From NCBI GenBank assembly GCA_023374025.1, contig SIJG01000193.1, forward strand, positions 90,000 to 153,999: 64,000 bases of DNA, in the 5' to 3' direction. The notes below the pieces were generated by a model. The model was not told the DNA's origin, made no database searches, and saw only the letters and a program-made list of their open reading frames with translations. The stretch comes from Heterodera schachtii. Lineage: Eukaryota; Nematoda; Chromadorea; Rhabditida; Heteroderidae. This document shows, piece by piece, positions 41,801-55,400 of the stretch (within the stretch, counting starts at the first letter, position 1; each line of letters starts with the position of its first letter). A program made the translations under genes and the position numbers.

Positions 41801-42959
41801 TATATTGCTTACAATAGAATCGCTTTTTCCCAAACTTTTAAATATGCTTGAATTAATTTAAATTTTTATCGAACAAAAAATGTTTGAAATGAAAACAAAA
41901 TGTCCTTTTTATTCAATTTTTTTTTGTCATTAAAAACAGATAAATAAGAAAAAACAGAAATTTCATAAACTAGAAATTATAACATATGTAAAATTTTGAA
42001 GTAAAGCTGCGTTTAATCAATCAAAAAACGAATATAAAAAATACTTGATAAATTTAAGCGAATTATTAATAAAGCCGTTTAAAACGACTATATTTGGCTG
42101 GATAAATGATTTTTATAAAATAAAATATAAAATAAATAACTTATTTACTAAATTTCATTTGCAATAAGCAACAAATGATGAATATATTAAATAAAAATTG
42201 TGCAAAAAAAATAATATAATATTCTAAAACAGTGTAAATGCAAAAATTTTACAAGCACAAATGATTTCTTCAAAAAGTGCTTAAATGATACAAAAATCAA
42301 AAATATATTTAATATTTCGAATAGCAGTCGTGGCGATTCTCAGTGTGTGGAAGGAGACATGAAAAGAACAAAGAAAAGATGAAAAATAAAAAAAAGCCTG
42401 CTATTCATTTATTATTTTATTAATTTATCAATTTAATTATGCATATTTAACCGGGCTGGGACACTAATGAGTGACGAGTTTCTTCAGTGCTACGCTTCCG
42501 AACTAAATTTTTCAGTCCTAAGCTATCGGTATCATGCATTTTTCGCATTATTCCTTTAAGATCATGGAAGCAGTTTATATAATTTAATTTTATCATAAAT
42601 AAAATTCTTTTCATTAATAAAGAAAGAGAATTAACTAAAATTAAAAAAAAATAATAATTATAATTTTACATATTTCAAATTCGTAATTTTAAATTTAAGT
42701 AAAAATTAATTATATTATTGCGAAGTATTTAACATCATCAAAAGCAAAAAAAATGATAATATTATTCTATTATATGGTAAAAAAACTAAAAATAAAACAA
42801 AAAACGAAAAATTTATAATAATTGAAAAAGGAGAAACAAAGCTTACTTTTTAAAATAAATTAAAAATAATAATTTAATAAAAAAAATGGGATATAAATAA
42901 AAAACATGAGCATTATTTTAAATTCCAAACAATAAATTAAATTTTTTTTAAAATATAAA

Positions 42960-43611
42960 TTGATAAATTATCATGAGACGGAGTCGAACAAAGAAAATAT
43001 TCCACCAGGTCCCTAGGAATTGAAGAAGAGAAATTTGAGGATGAGTCTCGATTGCACCCAAAAAACTTGAAAAAAAAAAAATTATTTTTGAAAAATATAT
43101 TAGATGAATTACTACTTAAAGCGATATAATTAAAAGATCACTTTATTAAAATAATTAATAACTTAAAATAAAAATAAAAAAGTTTAGAAAAATGAAGCTA
43201 ACATCAATTTGGGCTGCTTTCACACGCTAAGACAAATGTCAAGAGTTTTTTATAGAGTTTAAAAAACACTCAAAAAACTTTTTATCTAAATTTACAATTT
43301 CTATCTAGAAAATTACTTTGTGAGGAAAATTAAGTCTAAAATTAATTAAAGAAATTAAATTTAAAAAAATGAATTTTTAATAAACAAATGTTAAAACAAT
43401 ACTTTCAATGCCATTTTAAAAAAATGATTTGAGCACCAGAAAATTCATATTTTCAGGAACTTTTATTAAAATGATAATTGCGATAATGGTCAAATATAAA
43501 GATGATCATCGTTATAAGGAGGAAAATTGCTGCTACGACATCAAAATAAATACAATCGACCAAATTCCTAATAATAGAGAAATTAAATATATTTATTATA
43601 ATAACAACTAG
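42960..43611 (+). pseudogene. degenerate copy of the NKEN-PPG family
   Basis: Plus strand reads ESNKENIPPGP followed by a stop, then ELKKRN, matching 51677-51937 (NDNKENVPPGALDLKKRK). A second block at 43429-43611 is an ATG-initiated ORF of 60 codons containing YKEENCCYDIKIN. The same block occurs with stops at 52085-52250. Conservation of the same frame in both blocks between the two loci suggests former coding sequence. Confidence 0.45.
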
Positions 43612-43615
43612 GGTT

Positions 43616-43735
43616 CGAGCCCCGACCCATTCACCCCCGCCCCCGCCGGAGGCGGGGCAGATTATTTGGCCTCACCCCCGCCCCAGTGACTCAGACCCCC
43701 GCCCTAATCAAAAAACCACAATTTAAAATAATAAA
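43616..43735 (+). repeat. CCCCGCCC-rich island, probable MITE fragment
   Basis: A 110-bp island with repeated CACCCCCGCCCC words and the palindrome CCCCGCCGGAGGCGGGG, starting TAGGG and ending CCCTA. The flanks do not form a duplication. GC content is the highest of the domain. Confidence 0.5.
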
Positions 43736-46719
43736 ATCATTAATAGAAACAAGATGACGATTGCCGAAAGGTAACAAGCGTGGGCGCACTATCATTTGGT
43801 GCCTTTGAACTTACAAAAAAAAAAAAATAATTTCCATTGAAAAATGCTATGAAATTTTTAATCTATAATAATTAGGAAAACAAATTGAAAATGATTGCCC
43901 CGAATTCGTAGATACTTTAGAAATTTTGGTCTTAATAGTATAGCTCTGTAAACGTTTTTTTCGGAACAAGAAGTTAAAGTAACAACTTAATTAACAGAGT
44001 ATTTAAGGTTATAGCATATATAATTAAAAGTAATGAAAATGGTGCTTTCTTAAAATTTCACTCGTTGTTGATTATTATTTGAATAAATAAATTCATTAAT
44101 TAGTAATTATTTTTTTATTGAAATATCAAATGACCCTTTTTACGAATATATCTCTATGTAATTAATAAAAATAAAAATAACATTAAATTTAATGCCTCGA
44201 CTATAAAAAAATACAAAAATTTTAAAAGATGATCAGAAACGAACCCTTAGATTAAATAATTAAACTATGACAAACTAATTTGCAATAATAATAATAATTA
44301 ATGCGGTCTTAAAATAATAATAAAAAATGATAACCCAAAAAATCATTTGTATAAATAAATCTACGAATAATAAAAAATATATATTAAATACCGCGAAAAA
44401 ATAATATAAAATTCCCTTGGCACAAGCAATAAGTGACTAATAAAGTAAATAATTCTTTCATATTTATAAATAAGAAAATTATTTTCTAAATAAATAAAAC
44501 TTCCAAAGCATTTAAATACTTTTTTTTTAAATTTTAATGATAATTTAAACAGAGATTTATAAACTGATTGGTTAGCTTTGTAATTAAAGCAAGCTTTTAT
44601 TTCATGTATTTAAAAAAAGTTTACGTTCGAGTCATAGTAACTTCATTTATTGTAAAAATGAGGAAATTATTTATTTATTTTTATTCTTGATAATTTAATA
44701 ACAAAAAAATGCAATTTAAAAAAATAAACAATAAAACCTTTTAAATGATTAAACAATCAATTTGGTTCGCATATGACCGATGGTAAGAGAATACTTAAAT
44801 ATTTATTGGATCAAAGAAATTAAGGTAAATTAATATTATTAATTTGAATGAAGGAAGGATAAAATAATTAGTCTATTTTTTCAAAATATCTATATTTAAT
44901 TGAGACCTGCGCAATTCATAAATGCAACTGTTATGAATAATAATCTGTGAAAAACAGTCAAAAATTGTCTAAATAAAACAAACTTCCAAAGCGTTTAAAT
45001 ACACATAAATTAAATTTATTAAATCTACAAAATTTACCAATTGTAATTTGAGTTTCACAAAAATAAAACCATTATTTATATATTAACTTAAAAATTAAGT
45101 AATAAACAATCAAATGGTTTATAGCAGCAGTCTCATCAATACACGATGGATTTGACAGAGAAAACTATTAAAGTATTAATCATTCATAGTATTATATAAA
45201 GCTCAAATTTTGTAAATAAATTATTAAATTTTATGTATTCGTTAGAAATTTAGGCTGCAAATTATAACATAAGTTTCTCTTATAATAAAAATTTATGATA
45301 ACATTTTTACAATACCATCCAAGTGACCGCAATCAGATTTAAATCTTTATAAAACATAAAACATAAATATATATTAAAAAAATAAAAATTATTTAAAAAT
45401 AAACTAAATTACAAACATTCAAATATAAATTATAAATAAAAATAAACTTTTTGTTTTTTGCTACAATAGCATAAGTAGATTAAATGCCTAATATAACTGC
45501 GCGAGTAGAGTGCCATGTTTCGGGTATGAAATCGAGGCTATGTAACGATTGAAAAAATTATAAAACAAAAATTTTAAAACATAATAATAAATATTCGCAA
45601 TAAATAATATTAAACAAGCGAAAATAATCTTATTAATCTGCTTGAAAATAACTATTTTTATACTTTTATGGACCGGAATATTTTCCTAAACTACCTCATT
45701 TAATAATAATTTGAAAAGCGTTTAAGATTGTATTCACAAAACTCACATGCTGATTTGACACCATTCAAGTGCCCAAAAACAAATTTAAAAAGAGGAAACT
45801 TGATGGTAAAAAACGAATTAAAGACCAAGTTAAATTTTTCAAAAAATAATTTAAAAATTTAGTAATTTAAAGTAAAATAAATTAAATTTATAAAAATAAT
45901 AATTTAATGCATTACCAATGAAAAATAAAGGTTAGTAAAAGAATAAGGGGTGAAAAGCTTTTTAAATCAACATTTTAAATTATAACACTATTTTAATAAT
46001 GATGTAAGAAATTTAATTTAATTTCAAACATACCCAAAATTTTATTAATTGTCATTTGAAAATGTAATAAACATATATTAATTTAAATAAGGTTTTATAA
46101 TAAATGTTCATAAAAAATCTTTTCAACAAAATTATTTGCCATGAATAAAAATAAAATCATAGAAATTTTTCTCTCTAAATCTTGATTTAATTATATTACA
46201 TAATATAAATCTCTTTAAATTTGTAACAAAACCAAAATATCATAAAATAAATAATATTTAAATAATTTTTAAATATTAGGCCAAGTGAATAAATTTTATT
46301 CAAAGAATTTAAAACCAAATTGTAATTTATCAGAAAATAAAGAATTGTATACACCAATTAAATAGTTCACAAAATCTAATATACCTTCCGAAGTGTATTG
46401 AAGCATCGAAAATTGGAAAAAATTTTACGTGGAAAGGCAAGTTAAAACGCCAATTAAAATATCAATTAAATATTATATATTTTTATTTTTTTAAATGAAA
46501 AAATTAGCGCCGAATAATGTCAACTGACTAGATACAAGACAAAAAAGTTTTATACAATATAAAAATCAATAATTATACACATGAATAAATTTAAAATTAT
46601 TCTAATTTAAAGGGAAAAAATTATTTCTTTATTTTAACTAAAACAATCAACTAAAAATGTATATTTAAATAATTTTTAAATTTAATAGCGAACAAATTAA
46701 AATAGACATGAATAATGAA

Positions 46720-48490
46720 AATTAAAACTCCGAGAATAACTTTGGTTCCAAAGGAGGTGCAGTCCTGGACTTGAGTTTTTATCAACGAAATTTATAAATA
46801 TTTATTATATTTACAAATTTAATTAACGAAAAATTGAATTTTTACACATTGCGAAATTTGTTCAGCAGACAATATTTAAAACAGAACAAAAAAGGAAAAA
46901 TTAAAAATATATTTATAAAACAAATAATTTATGAATCATAAAAGTTCTTTAAATGAATCACTGAAATAAAAATAGAATAAAAATATTAACGGATAATTAA
47001 AACAAATATTAAACAATTTAACTGGATGAACATTTATTTAAATTAAAAGAAGTTTCATCAAGCATAGAAGAGAATCGTTATTATCAAACATTATTATATA
47101 TAATAGTAAGAAAATTTTATTTAATAGAAAATAAACCCTAAATGACATAAAATTCTAATTTGGTACTTTAACTAAAAGAAAAGTTTATTATTATTTACTA
47201 GTCAACGAAACATTACTTGAATATCCTTATAAATTTTAATTAGATAAGTGCATATAATTGTCATCAATAAGACAATGATTTTATTTAATTTAAGAAAAGG
47301 ATGATATCATATTTTAAAATAATAATAAAAACATTTATTTTCCAATGAAATAAAATGGCTGAATACAATTTGCATTTGCCATATTTGCCGTGCTGTGTCG
47401 AAATTTGAGAGAATTGCCAAGAAAACTTAAATCAATGCCATTTAAAATTAAAGCAAAAGTAATGGAAAAACCCAAAGAGATCGTTACATTATTATAATTT
47501 GCAACAAAAACAAACAGCAAAAATGATTTTATTTATTATATAAATTTAAATATTTTTAATAATAGAGAACCAATTAAATAGAACTTGGATAATGAAAATT
47601 GGCACACTAGAAAGAAATACGGCGTATTTGGGAGTGGTCTCTTGAGCATGTGTTTTTATCAAGGAAATTCATAAATATTTATTATATTACACATTTAAAA
47701 GAAGAAAATTGAAATTTTTACTAACAGTTAAATTGTGATTACAAGATACAATGTTTAAAAACAAAACTAAAAAGAAGAATTAAATGATATATTTAGAAAA
47801 TTTATGTCATAATTTCTTTAAATAAATCAGTTAAATAAAAAATTGAATAAAATACTAGAATATAGCAAGACAACGAAAAAACGAATATTAAAACAATTTA
47901 ATCTTTTTAAATAATGAAATCTTAAATGAAATAAAATTTTGAAATTCTATATTTAATGTTTTAACCAAAAGAAAAAGTTTATTAATGTTTTATTACCGAC
48001 ATAATTAATTCGAATAGATTGATAATTTTAAGCGGATAAAGTCATATAATTATCATCAAATAATTGAAGGTTGAAAAATTAAACAACGCTTGAGTCAAAA
48101 CTCGCAAAAGTACACTAAATATTTAAAAATATTGAACTCAATGTTAATTTTAATATAATACAAAGATTTATTTTAATTTAAGGAAATAATGATGTCATAT
48201 ATAAAAATTTATTTTCCAATGAAATAATTATTGTCGAATACAATTCGTATTTGCCATTTTCGCTCTGATCGCTTCACATATTCTATAGCCAAATGCTAAA
48301 AGAAAACTTACCAGAAGGACTGATTGTGAACAAGATCGTTGTTACATATTTTTATGTTTTAACTCGAAAGATCTTACGGAACAAAATAATAATTGAACAC
48401 AGAAGAAAATTGATACAAAAATATCTGTTGATAATAGACAAGATATTTATATTTAATTTTTTATCAAATAATTTATCATCCCCAAGATAA
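46720..48490. repeat. two tandem ~880-bp units
   Basis: AATAATGAAAATT at about 46710 and 47590, then TTTTTATCAA-GAAAT-ATAAATATTTATTATAT, and further on TTCCAATGAAATAA with GAATACAATT (47340 and 48218) mark two consecutive units. Flanks are conserved, but the islands at 46745-46780 and 47610-47650 are almost unrelated. Confidence 0.65.
48293..48490 (+). other. 65-codon ORF in A-rich unit, coding status unclear
   Basis: An ATG-initiated frame of 65 codons rich in Lys, Ile and Leu (start MLKENLPEGLIVNKIVVTYF). The corresponding part of the neighbouring tandem unit (about 47405-47600) does not keep this frame open. It may be chance. Confidence 0.2.
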
Positions 48491-49012
48491 AACAATAATC
48501 TGAAAAAAGTGCTGCCAATTCCTTCATAATTGGCCTAACAATATTTATTTGTTTCCTGAAAATATTATAGAGCATAAATTTTTAATAATAATATATAAAT
48601 ATAGAAAGAAACACAATTTAAACTATCAATCGAGAATCGGGTAGGTTAACCATTAATCTTGCCACGGCGTTTTCGGCAGAGAGCGAGAGTATAGAAATAT
48701 TTTAACAAAAAGAGTAAAGAAGCTAACCTTAAATTTCTACATATGTAATTGTGAATAATTTCTTAAATTCAATTTTATGTTTTTAAAACAATATTCGTTT
48801 AAATGTGATATAAGAAAAAGAATAATTTGCGAATTTCATAAATTTAAAAACAAATATAATTTTATAAATTAAAAAAGTACAAATTACATAATTGAATATA
48901 ACAATTTTATTATTGTTTAATGCTGTTTATAAGCATTCGGTGTAAGAAATCAAATTTAAGAAATGGATCCAGGCGAGAAAACAAATCTAAAACCACAAAT
49001 TTTTAAAAACTT

Positions 49013-49180
49013 TTATTTATTTAAAGCTAAATTTGCACAATTTAACAGTTTGGATTCCGTATAGCCATCCACATATGTCACGTATTCCTCGGCACATTTA
49101 TCTGTTTCTTTTATTCTAATAATAATAAAATATGGATGCAAATAAGAAGCTGCAGCCCAGCTGATGTGCGTCAGTTCATA
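49013..49180 (-). CDS. probable terminal exon, product unknown
   Basis: A minus-strand open frame of 55 codons ends in TAA at 49013-49015. It reads WAAASYLHPYF, then KETDKCAEEYVTYVDGYTE and SKLLNCANLALNK. Two cysteines and the aromatic-rich YVTYVDGYTE give it real protein character in a domain where stops are dense. A CACATCAG acceptor at about 49168 fits the frame. Islands at 50440-50510 and 48940-48985 translate in a comparable frame to weakly similar sequence. Function unknown. Confidence 0.45.
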   Translation of the reverse strand, partial: YELTHISWAAASYLHPYFIIIRIKETDKCAEEYVTYVDGYTESKLLNCANLALNK

Positions 49181-49559
49181 TTATAAAATCAAATACAGTT
49201 AGTTATAGTGAAAAGAAGCAAAAATTTTAATTAAGAAATGATTATTAAGTTATTAATATAAAAAGATGGAAACATTGCTTGTCTCAGATGGACCTAAAAA
49301 TGACATAACGGGTAAAAAATTTAAGCAGAAAATATATAATAATTATATCATCAGATAAAATTCATTAGTTATTAATTAATTATTTAAAAGACACATAAAA
49401 GCAAACTGTCTTGATTAAGAAAAGATAAATATAAAACTTTTTATAGGATAAAATTAGCTAAATAATTTAAATTAAAAAAAATTAATAAATCAAATGCGCA
49501 AATTTTGAGATTATCAAATCCCTAATTTACAAAAAGGTCACAAATTGTCACGTCTCTCT

Positions 49560-51110
49560 TAATTATATTATAAATGAAATATATTTAATTAATTCATTAA
49601 ACAGTTGTAAAGGCCGTTTTTCATGAATAATTAGTAACGCAAACAACGAGAAATAAGCATAGAATAACAGTAAATAATTTAATTTAGGAGTATATTTTTT
49701 CAAAACAGAAAATATATATGTAGCTGAATTAAATTTTTCATATTTTCTTATCTTAACTATTTTCATCCAAACAAATTCAAGCTCAATTCGCATGATGGGA
49801 TGGAGGAAACAAAACAAGAGATTTAATTTGAATAAATTCAACTAAATTTAAAATTCATAAAATTTAAATAAGATGCCTCTGTACGAAACAATCAATTAAA
49901 TAACCTAAAATGGTTATTAATCTGCTTAGACGAAAAATCTTTTATTAATTTGCATAAATTAATCAAAAAGATAATTTAAAATTTTTTAAATCAAAATAAT
50001 ATTAACTATAAATTTGGCAAAGATGTATTTGATTTAATAAAAGAAAAGCATAATTTCATATTTAAAAACAATAATTCAAACCATTTATTTTTCAATGAAT
50101 CGAAGTAAAACTTTACCGGATGACATTTATCAACCAATGCTCGTTACCAATGCCAATGCCGGAAACAGTTTAGAAATAACGTGAGTTATATCTGCAAGAA
50201 TAAAAATAAAGAAAAAGATTTTCTATTAAAATTTCAATTACCAAACGAAGAAATAATAAAATATGTGATTGTTTATTTGTTTTCTAGATTTAATCTTACG
50301 CTTTTATTACAATATGGGTTTAAAAGTGATATAGAAAAATGAATAAATAATCTGCTAATTTCAACGAATGTTCAAAAATGATTTGATAAATTAAAAATAT
50401 AAATAACATCTATTATATTGAGTAAAACAATTTAATTATTTTTGAATGCTGATTATCAACATACTCGCACAATACTAATAAGAAAGCCAGGATTTCACGA
50501 GAAATCAAAAAGAAAAGTTAATATGCATAAATATCTCGCCAATTAACCTGCGCAATTTAAAAATTTTAAATAGAAATGATTATTATAAATTATTAATATA
50601 AAAAAGATGGAAAAGATCGGTGGCCTCAGATAGAACTAAAATAACGCAACAATAAAAAACAAAAGCAGAAATATAGAAATATTATATCAGATAAAATTCA
50701 TTAATTTTTAATCAGTTATTTTCAAGCCCCACAAAAGCAAAGTGTATCGATTAATCAATAATATATAAAAATAGCATTTCTTGCAAAAATTAAAAATTCG
50801 AATATTTCGAAAACATAATCATAAAAGCTTTTATTATACAATAAAAATAAACTTCCATAAAAATTGCTTCAAGGCGTCGAAATTATGCGCAGAAAAAAAG
50901 CTCATGAAATGCGGAAAAAGACTAGAAGTAATATAAAATAATCAAATTTTGAATTAATCAAATCCATAATATAAAATGATTACAAATGTCTCTTCTATCT
51001 TACTTAATAAAAAATTAAATAATATTTATTAATTCCTTAAACTTTTATAAAAACCGGGTTTTTTTTTCGCATGACTAACTTATAACGCAAACCACGAGAA
51101 ATAAGAATAT
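49560..51110. repeat. duplicated ~1.4-kb unit pair
   Basis: TATTAATATAAAAAGATGGAA (20-base core) occurs near 49250 and 50595, and CGCAAAC-ACGAGAAATAAG occurs at 49638 and 51086. Between the copies the islands vary while the AT-rich flanks align. Confidence 0.65.
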
Positions 51111-51676
51111 AATAACAGAAAATAAATGAATTTAGGAGTATATTTTGTCACAACAGAAAATAAATAATAATATTTTTTATTCTTTAGAACATTAAAATGA
51201 CACATAAAAACAAAAACAAGTAAAAAATAAAATTTAAATATTTCGGAAAAAAAGTAAATTTTAAAAAAATAAATTAAATATTTTTTGTAAAAATAAATTA
51301 CTAGCAGGAATTATCATTCTAAATATTTTCAAAAATGCATAAGAAAAATACAAAAATTCAAATGTTTTTGACATAACCACTGACAATGCAGAAGCTCTAC
51401 ATAACAGCGAATAGATGGCCAAGAATGGACGAATAAAGCATATGGCACTGTTACATGGCTTTAAAGATCTAAAAAATAAGAAAATCTGAATATTAATTGC
51501 TGTAACATTGGAAATTAATAAAATTTATTCTAAAAAATGAGAATAATATGAGTATAATGAAAAAAACATCAAGAAGTTAATTTTTCAGAGTAAAAATATA
51601 TAATTATAATAGTAAAAATATATTCAATATAAAATTTAAAAAAGAATGAGAAGTTCAATTAAATTGAAAGTTTTCA

Positions 51677-51937
51677 TTGCTGATTTTCTTTGTGTTTTAT
51701 CGGAAAAATAAAAATAAAATAAAAGTATTTTTTTATAGGAAAATAATAAATATCAAAAGCAAAGCTTTAAATATTTTAAAAAGTTATTATGCTAAAAGAA
51801 AATATAAATTGAAAGACAATTATGAGTCAAATGACAACAAAGAAAATGTACCGCCAGGTGCTTTGGACTTGAAGAAGAGAAAAATTTATGCAAAACTAAA
51901 AACCCAAAAATTAGTAAAAAATAATTTGACAAGATAA
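51677..51937 (+). CDS. small basic protein ORF of the NKEN-PPG family
   Basis: An 86-codon ATG-initiated frame, Lys/Asn/Tyr-rich, with a hydrophobic start (MLIFFVFYRKN) and a conserved core NDNKENVPPGALDLKKRK. The diverged locus at 42960-43020 keeps ESNKENIPPGP and KKR in the same frame but has a stop. That frame conservation is the main argument for coding. A second conserved block (YKEENCCYDIKI) follows at 52085-52250 with stops. No known family recognised; expression is unproven. Confidence 0.4.
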   Translation: MLIFFVFYRKNKNKIKVFFYRKIINIKSKALNILKSYYAKRKYKLKDNYESNDNKENVPPGALDLKKRKIYAKLKTQKLVKNNLTR

Positions 51938-52084
51938 AGTCACAAATTTAATATAAATTTTTCACAATAAAGTTTTGCTAAACACAAGATTCTCGATTTG
52001 GAACAACTAAAATTGGACCCAAAAAACTAGAAAAGAAAAAAACAAATAAAAATAAAACTTTTTTTTTTAATTGTAGCACTAGAA

Positions 52085-52250
52085 AATTCTTATTATTCCG
52101 GAAGATTTATTAAAAGGGTAAAAGAAAATGGTCAAATAAAAAGATGATCAGATTATAAAGAGGAAAATTGCTGCTATGACATTAAAATAAAATACAACTG
52201 ACAAAATTCCTAATGAAGAGAAATTAAAAATAATTTTTATAATATCAATG
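52085..52250 (+). pseudogene. degenerate YKEENCCYDIKI block
   Basis: Translates as ALENSYYSGRFIKR, a stop, then DYKEENCCYDIKI and more stops. The counterpart at 43429-43611 is open for 60 codons. Confidence 0.4.
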
Positions 52251-52698
52251 GTAAATCGCAATTAAATGGAAATTCATTCTTGAAATGACCCAATAAAAAA
52301 ATTAACAACACACACACACAGAAGAAATAATAAATATTCACTAACAAAGCGAAAAGAAAAATTGTAAATAAATTAAAATGAAGAAAGCACGCCTTTAATA
52401 AAAATATATTTGAAATGGAAAAATCCATATTTGAAAAAAGGTCTGGTAACCTCCTGCTGATCAGCTCAGACAAGGAGACTCGCGCGATTGATTAAATTAG
52501 TAAGCAATAAATAAAAATTTAAGAATATTTAATGTAATAAATTGGTAAAAATTAAAAAGCTAAAACTATACATTAAATTTACAATATTATTAAGTATTCT
52601 ATGAGTTCTAGGATATTACCAATATTTTTGGTAATTAATAAAATTCATTAAAACATTATATAAAAATTCATATTAAATAAATATAAATTGTATAAAAG

Positions 52699-53010
52699 TA
52701 GGGCTGGCCGGGTCCGGGTATTTGGGCAAAAACCGGGTCCGGGTATTACCGGGTATTGGAAAGCCGGGTACCGGGTCGGGTACCAGTTTTGAAACCGGGT
52801 CCGGGTCCGGGTATCGGGTCCAACCGGGTCCTGAAAAAATCCAAAAAAAAAATCAGTTTTTTTCCAATTTTTTTCATGAAAATAAAAGTTTATACTTTTA
52901 AAAAAAGATTGAGAAATATAATGTTTACAAATAACGCTTAATTATTTGCCCAATTTTGTCATTGATCCGGGTCTGGGACCCGGTCGAGTACCCGGACCCG
53001 GCCAGCCCTA
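52699..53010. mobile_element. hAT-type MITE (GGGTCCGGGTA family)
   Basis: 312 bp, ends TAGGGCTGGCCGGGTCCGGG and CCCGGACCCGGCCAGCCCTA; perfect 8-bp duplication TATAAAAG (52691-52698, 53011-53018). No transposase. Confidence 0.95.
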
Positions 53011-54085
53011 TATAAAAGTGATTTAAATATATTTTTAAAAATAATTTTTCCTTATTTTGTTTACTAAATGCTTGGAGCACATATAATTTATTAACCTATG
53101 TGTAATTAAAAAAGAAGATTAATCATTTCGAGAAAAATTAAAATAAACTAATTAGTAAAATAAAAGTTAAAAATTTAAAGTATAAACAAAAGCATATTTA
53201 TTTGTATAAAAAATTTAAAAAAATAAATTCGTCCTTGTTTTGAAAATATACAAACAATTATCATCTCAAGAAAATAATAAAAGGAATTAACTTAAAATTA
53301 AATAGATAAAAAAAGATATAATGTAAAATGTATTTTTGACAAAGATTTATAAATATATCATTTAAAAAAATAACAATAAATAAGGAATAAATAAAATTGA
53401 AAATTCTTATAATTGAATTTGAAAAGACTTAGATTTTGAATCATACTAAACTTATAAACAAGCTACAAATTTTTGCTGTATTAGTTAAACCAAATTTTAT
53501 ATATTATAACAAAATTTTATGCGAAAAATCGATTTAATATTTGCACAATTCAATTACTAAGTAACACAGGACACGTCACGAGAAAAAGGGAAAATTGCTT
53601 AAATGTTAAATATTTAAATACAAAGTACGACTATTCAGTATGTCTTGCTGTTGAAAAATAACATTTATTTTTATACTTCACAAATAGCGCATGCTATAAT
53701 TATTTAAAATTAAATGCAAAAATAATCAGCGAAATGATAAAAGTGTCTAATGTAAGGAATGCATATGAACTATTAAAAATGTTAATCTTTTTTATCATGG
53801 AATAATTAATTTAAATACCAAAATATAAAAATGAAATTATATCTCGATTGTTAGAAACATACAAAAAAATTTTAATATCGGACACAAAGAATAAACTCCT
53901 ATTGCTTCCTAACATTATTATAAATAAGAAAAAGCTATGCCTTGATAATCTTTTCAAACAAAAATAATGGAAAATAAACTTTGAACCACATTGAAAATAA
54001 AATCAAATTTATTAATTATTTTTTTTAAAAAAATATAAATTTAATTTCTTTCGAACATTTTCAAATGGCTCGGTGCTTGGTTTAC

Positions 54086-54231
54086 CGTTTCACCGAAGTA
54101 AGCTTTGGCTTAGCTTCAGCTAGTTCCTTATGCTGAACGCAACTATCAGAGAACATCTGTAGCTGTACGATTTTGATTTGGCTCAACGAATCGAGAAAAA
54201 TTTTATGTTGACAGAATATAATCACATCACA
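54086..54231 (-). CDS. probable internal exon, product unknown
   Basis: A 146-base minus-strand segment between an AAATTTAG acceptor and a GTAAAC donor is open throughout: 48 codons plus two bases. It reads FLDSLSQIKIVQLQMFSDSC, then VQHKELAEAKPKLTSVK. It is the longest GC-richer island of the A-rich domain that is not a mobile element. The alternating charged/hydrophobic pattern suggests helices. Partner exons were not identified. A competing shorter frame also exists (FSRFVEPNQNRTATDVL then stop). Confidence 0.45.
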
Positions 54232-54639
54232 CTAAATTTTATTTTAACGAAAATTAAGAAATTAATGAAGGTAAAAACAGAGTAATATCAAATAGGTATA
54301 TATAAAATGCTAAAAAATAAATTATAAGTAATCTAGTCACAAATTAGCTTTTGATATAAATAACAAAATTAAACTAAAATTTAAACATTGTTTCTTAAGC
54401 TATGGATTTATTTTAAGCCCAAAATAACTTAATTGCATGAAATAACAAATAAAACTAAATCTATGAAAAATGTTTTTTTCATCGTTAATTTGATTATAAA
54501 AGGTGCTTTTAATTGCAAATTTAATTTATAAACGTGCAACTAAATGACGAAAAACAGATTTAAAAGAAAACAAAATTTAAAAAATAAATAAAACGAAAAA
54601 TTTATGTTTTGAGTGAACGACAAACCTAAAATTCACGTC

Positions 54640-54870
54640 CCTACTAATTACTCCTCCCCCCACTTTTCGCTCCTCTCTTTCTCTCTCTCCCGCACCTCTT
54701 TCTCTCCCCTCTATCTCCCACTGCTGCGTTGTTTTTAATCAATATAAAGGACGCGGCGTCATTTTCCATTGCCACTGTTCTCTATCCATGCACAAGGTTC
54801 TTCTCCCATTGACCACTACATATCAATATCATTCATTCATTATTTTTTGCACATAGCAAAAGTCCATTTT
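54640..54870. promoter_or_regulatory. CT-rich tract with TATAAAGG, possible promoter-type region
   Basis: TCTCTTTCTCTCTCTCCCGC-type sequence (54665-54720) is followed by AATATAAAGGACGCGGCG (about 54740-54757). It stands out sharply in composition. A similar CT-rich patch at 25325-25360 lies upstream of the M41-like gene on the minus strand. The strand of action is not clear and no transcript is evident. Confidence 0.3.
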
Positions 54871-54959
54871 CCATTTTACGTTTCTAAATTTAAAAAATGA
54901 ATATTAATATTGTTTCTGTCCGATGAAAATATTTCAAAATCAACCAAATGAAAAATGAA

Positions 54960-55400
54960 TAAAAAGTTATTTACGGGCGTGCTAGGCGCCGCCGGCAAAA
55001 CTTGAAAATTTGAGTAATTTGTCTACCGATTTTCACCAAAAATGACAAATTTACTATTTTGAGCCTTTTTTTCAAAAAATAGTTTTGGGGCCCCAGCGGT
55101 ACACGATAATTGCTGCCGGGGAAAATTTAAAGTTTTGACCTTTTTAACAGATTTCACTGTGAAGATTGGTCATTTTTAGGATTTTTCGAAAAATATTCAT
55201 TACTTATTCATCATCCTAAAAAATCATCATTTGATCCCTTGAACTAAGAAAATGATAAATCTATTCTTTGATTCATGATTTTCATCACGTGATTTTGTCA
55301 ATGATTTTCGTAAAAGGTAAACAAATGTCTTTTTTGTAAAACAAAAACGTATCTAGGTTTTTAAAACCCAGAAAAAGCCCTGAGGGCAGCTGAGCGACCC
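54960..55400. other. MITE-like GC-richer remnant
   Basis: GGCGCCGCCGGC (54987-54998) and TTTTGGGGCCCCAGC (55083-55097) resemble the internal GGCGGCGCCTAT motifs of the MITE at 36286-36871. Inverted halves are suggested by GATAATTGCTGCCGGGG, but no clean ends or duplication were found. Confidence 0.35.
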
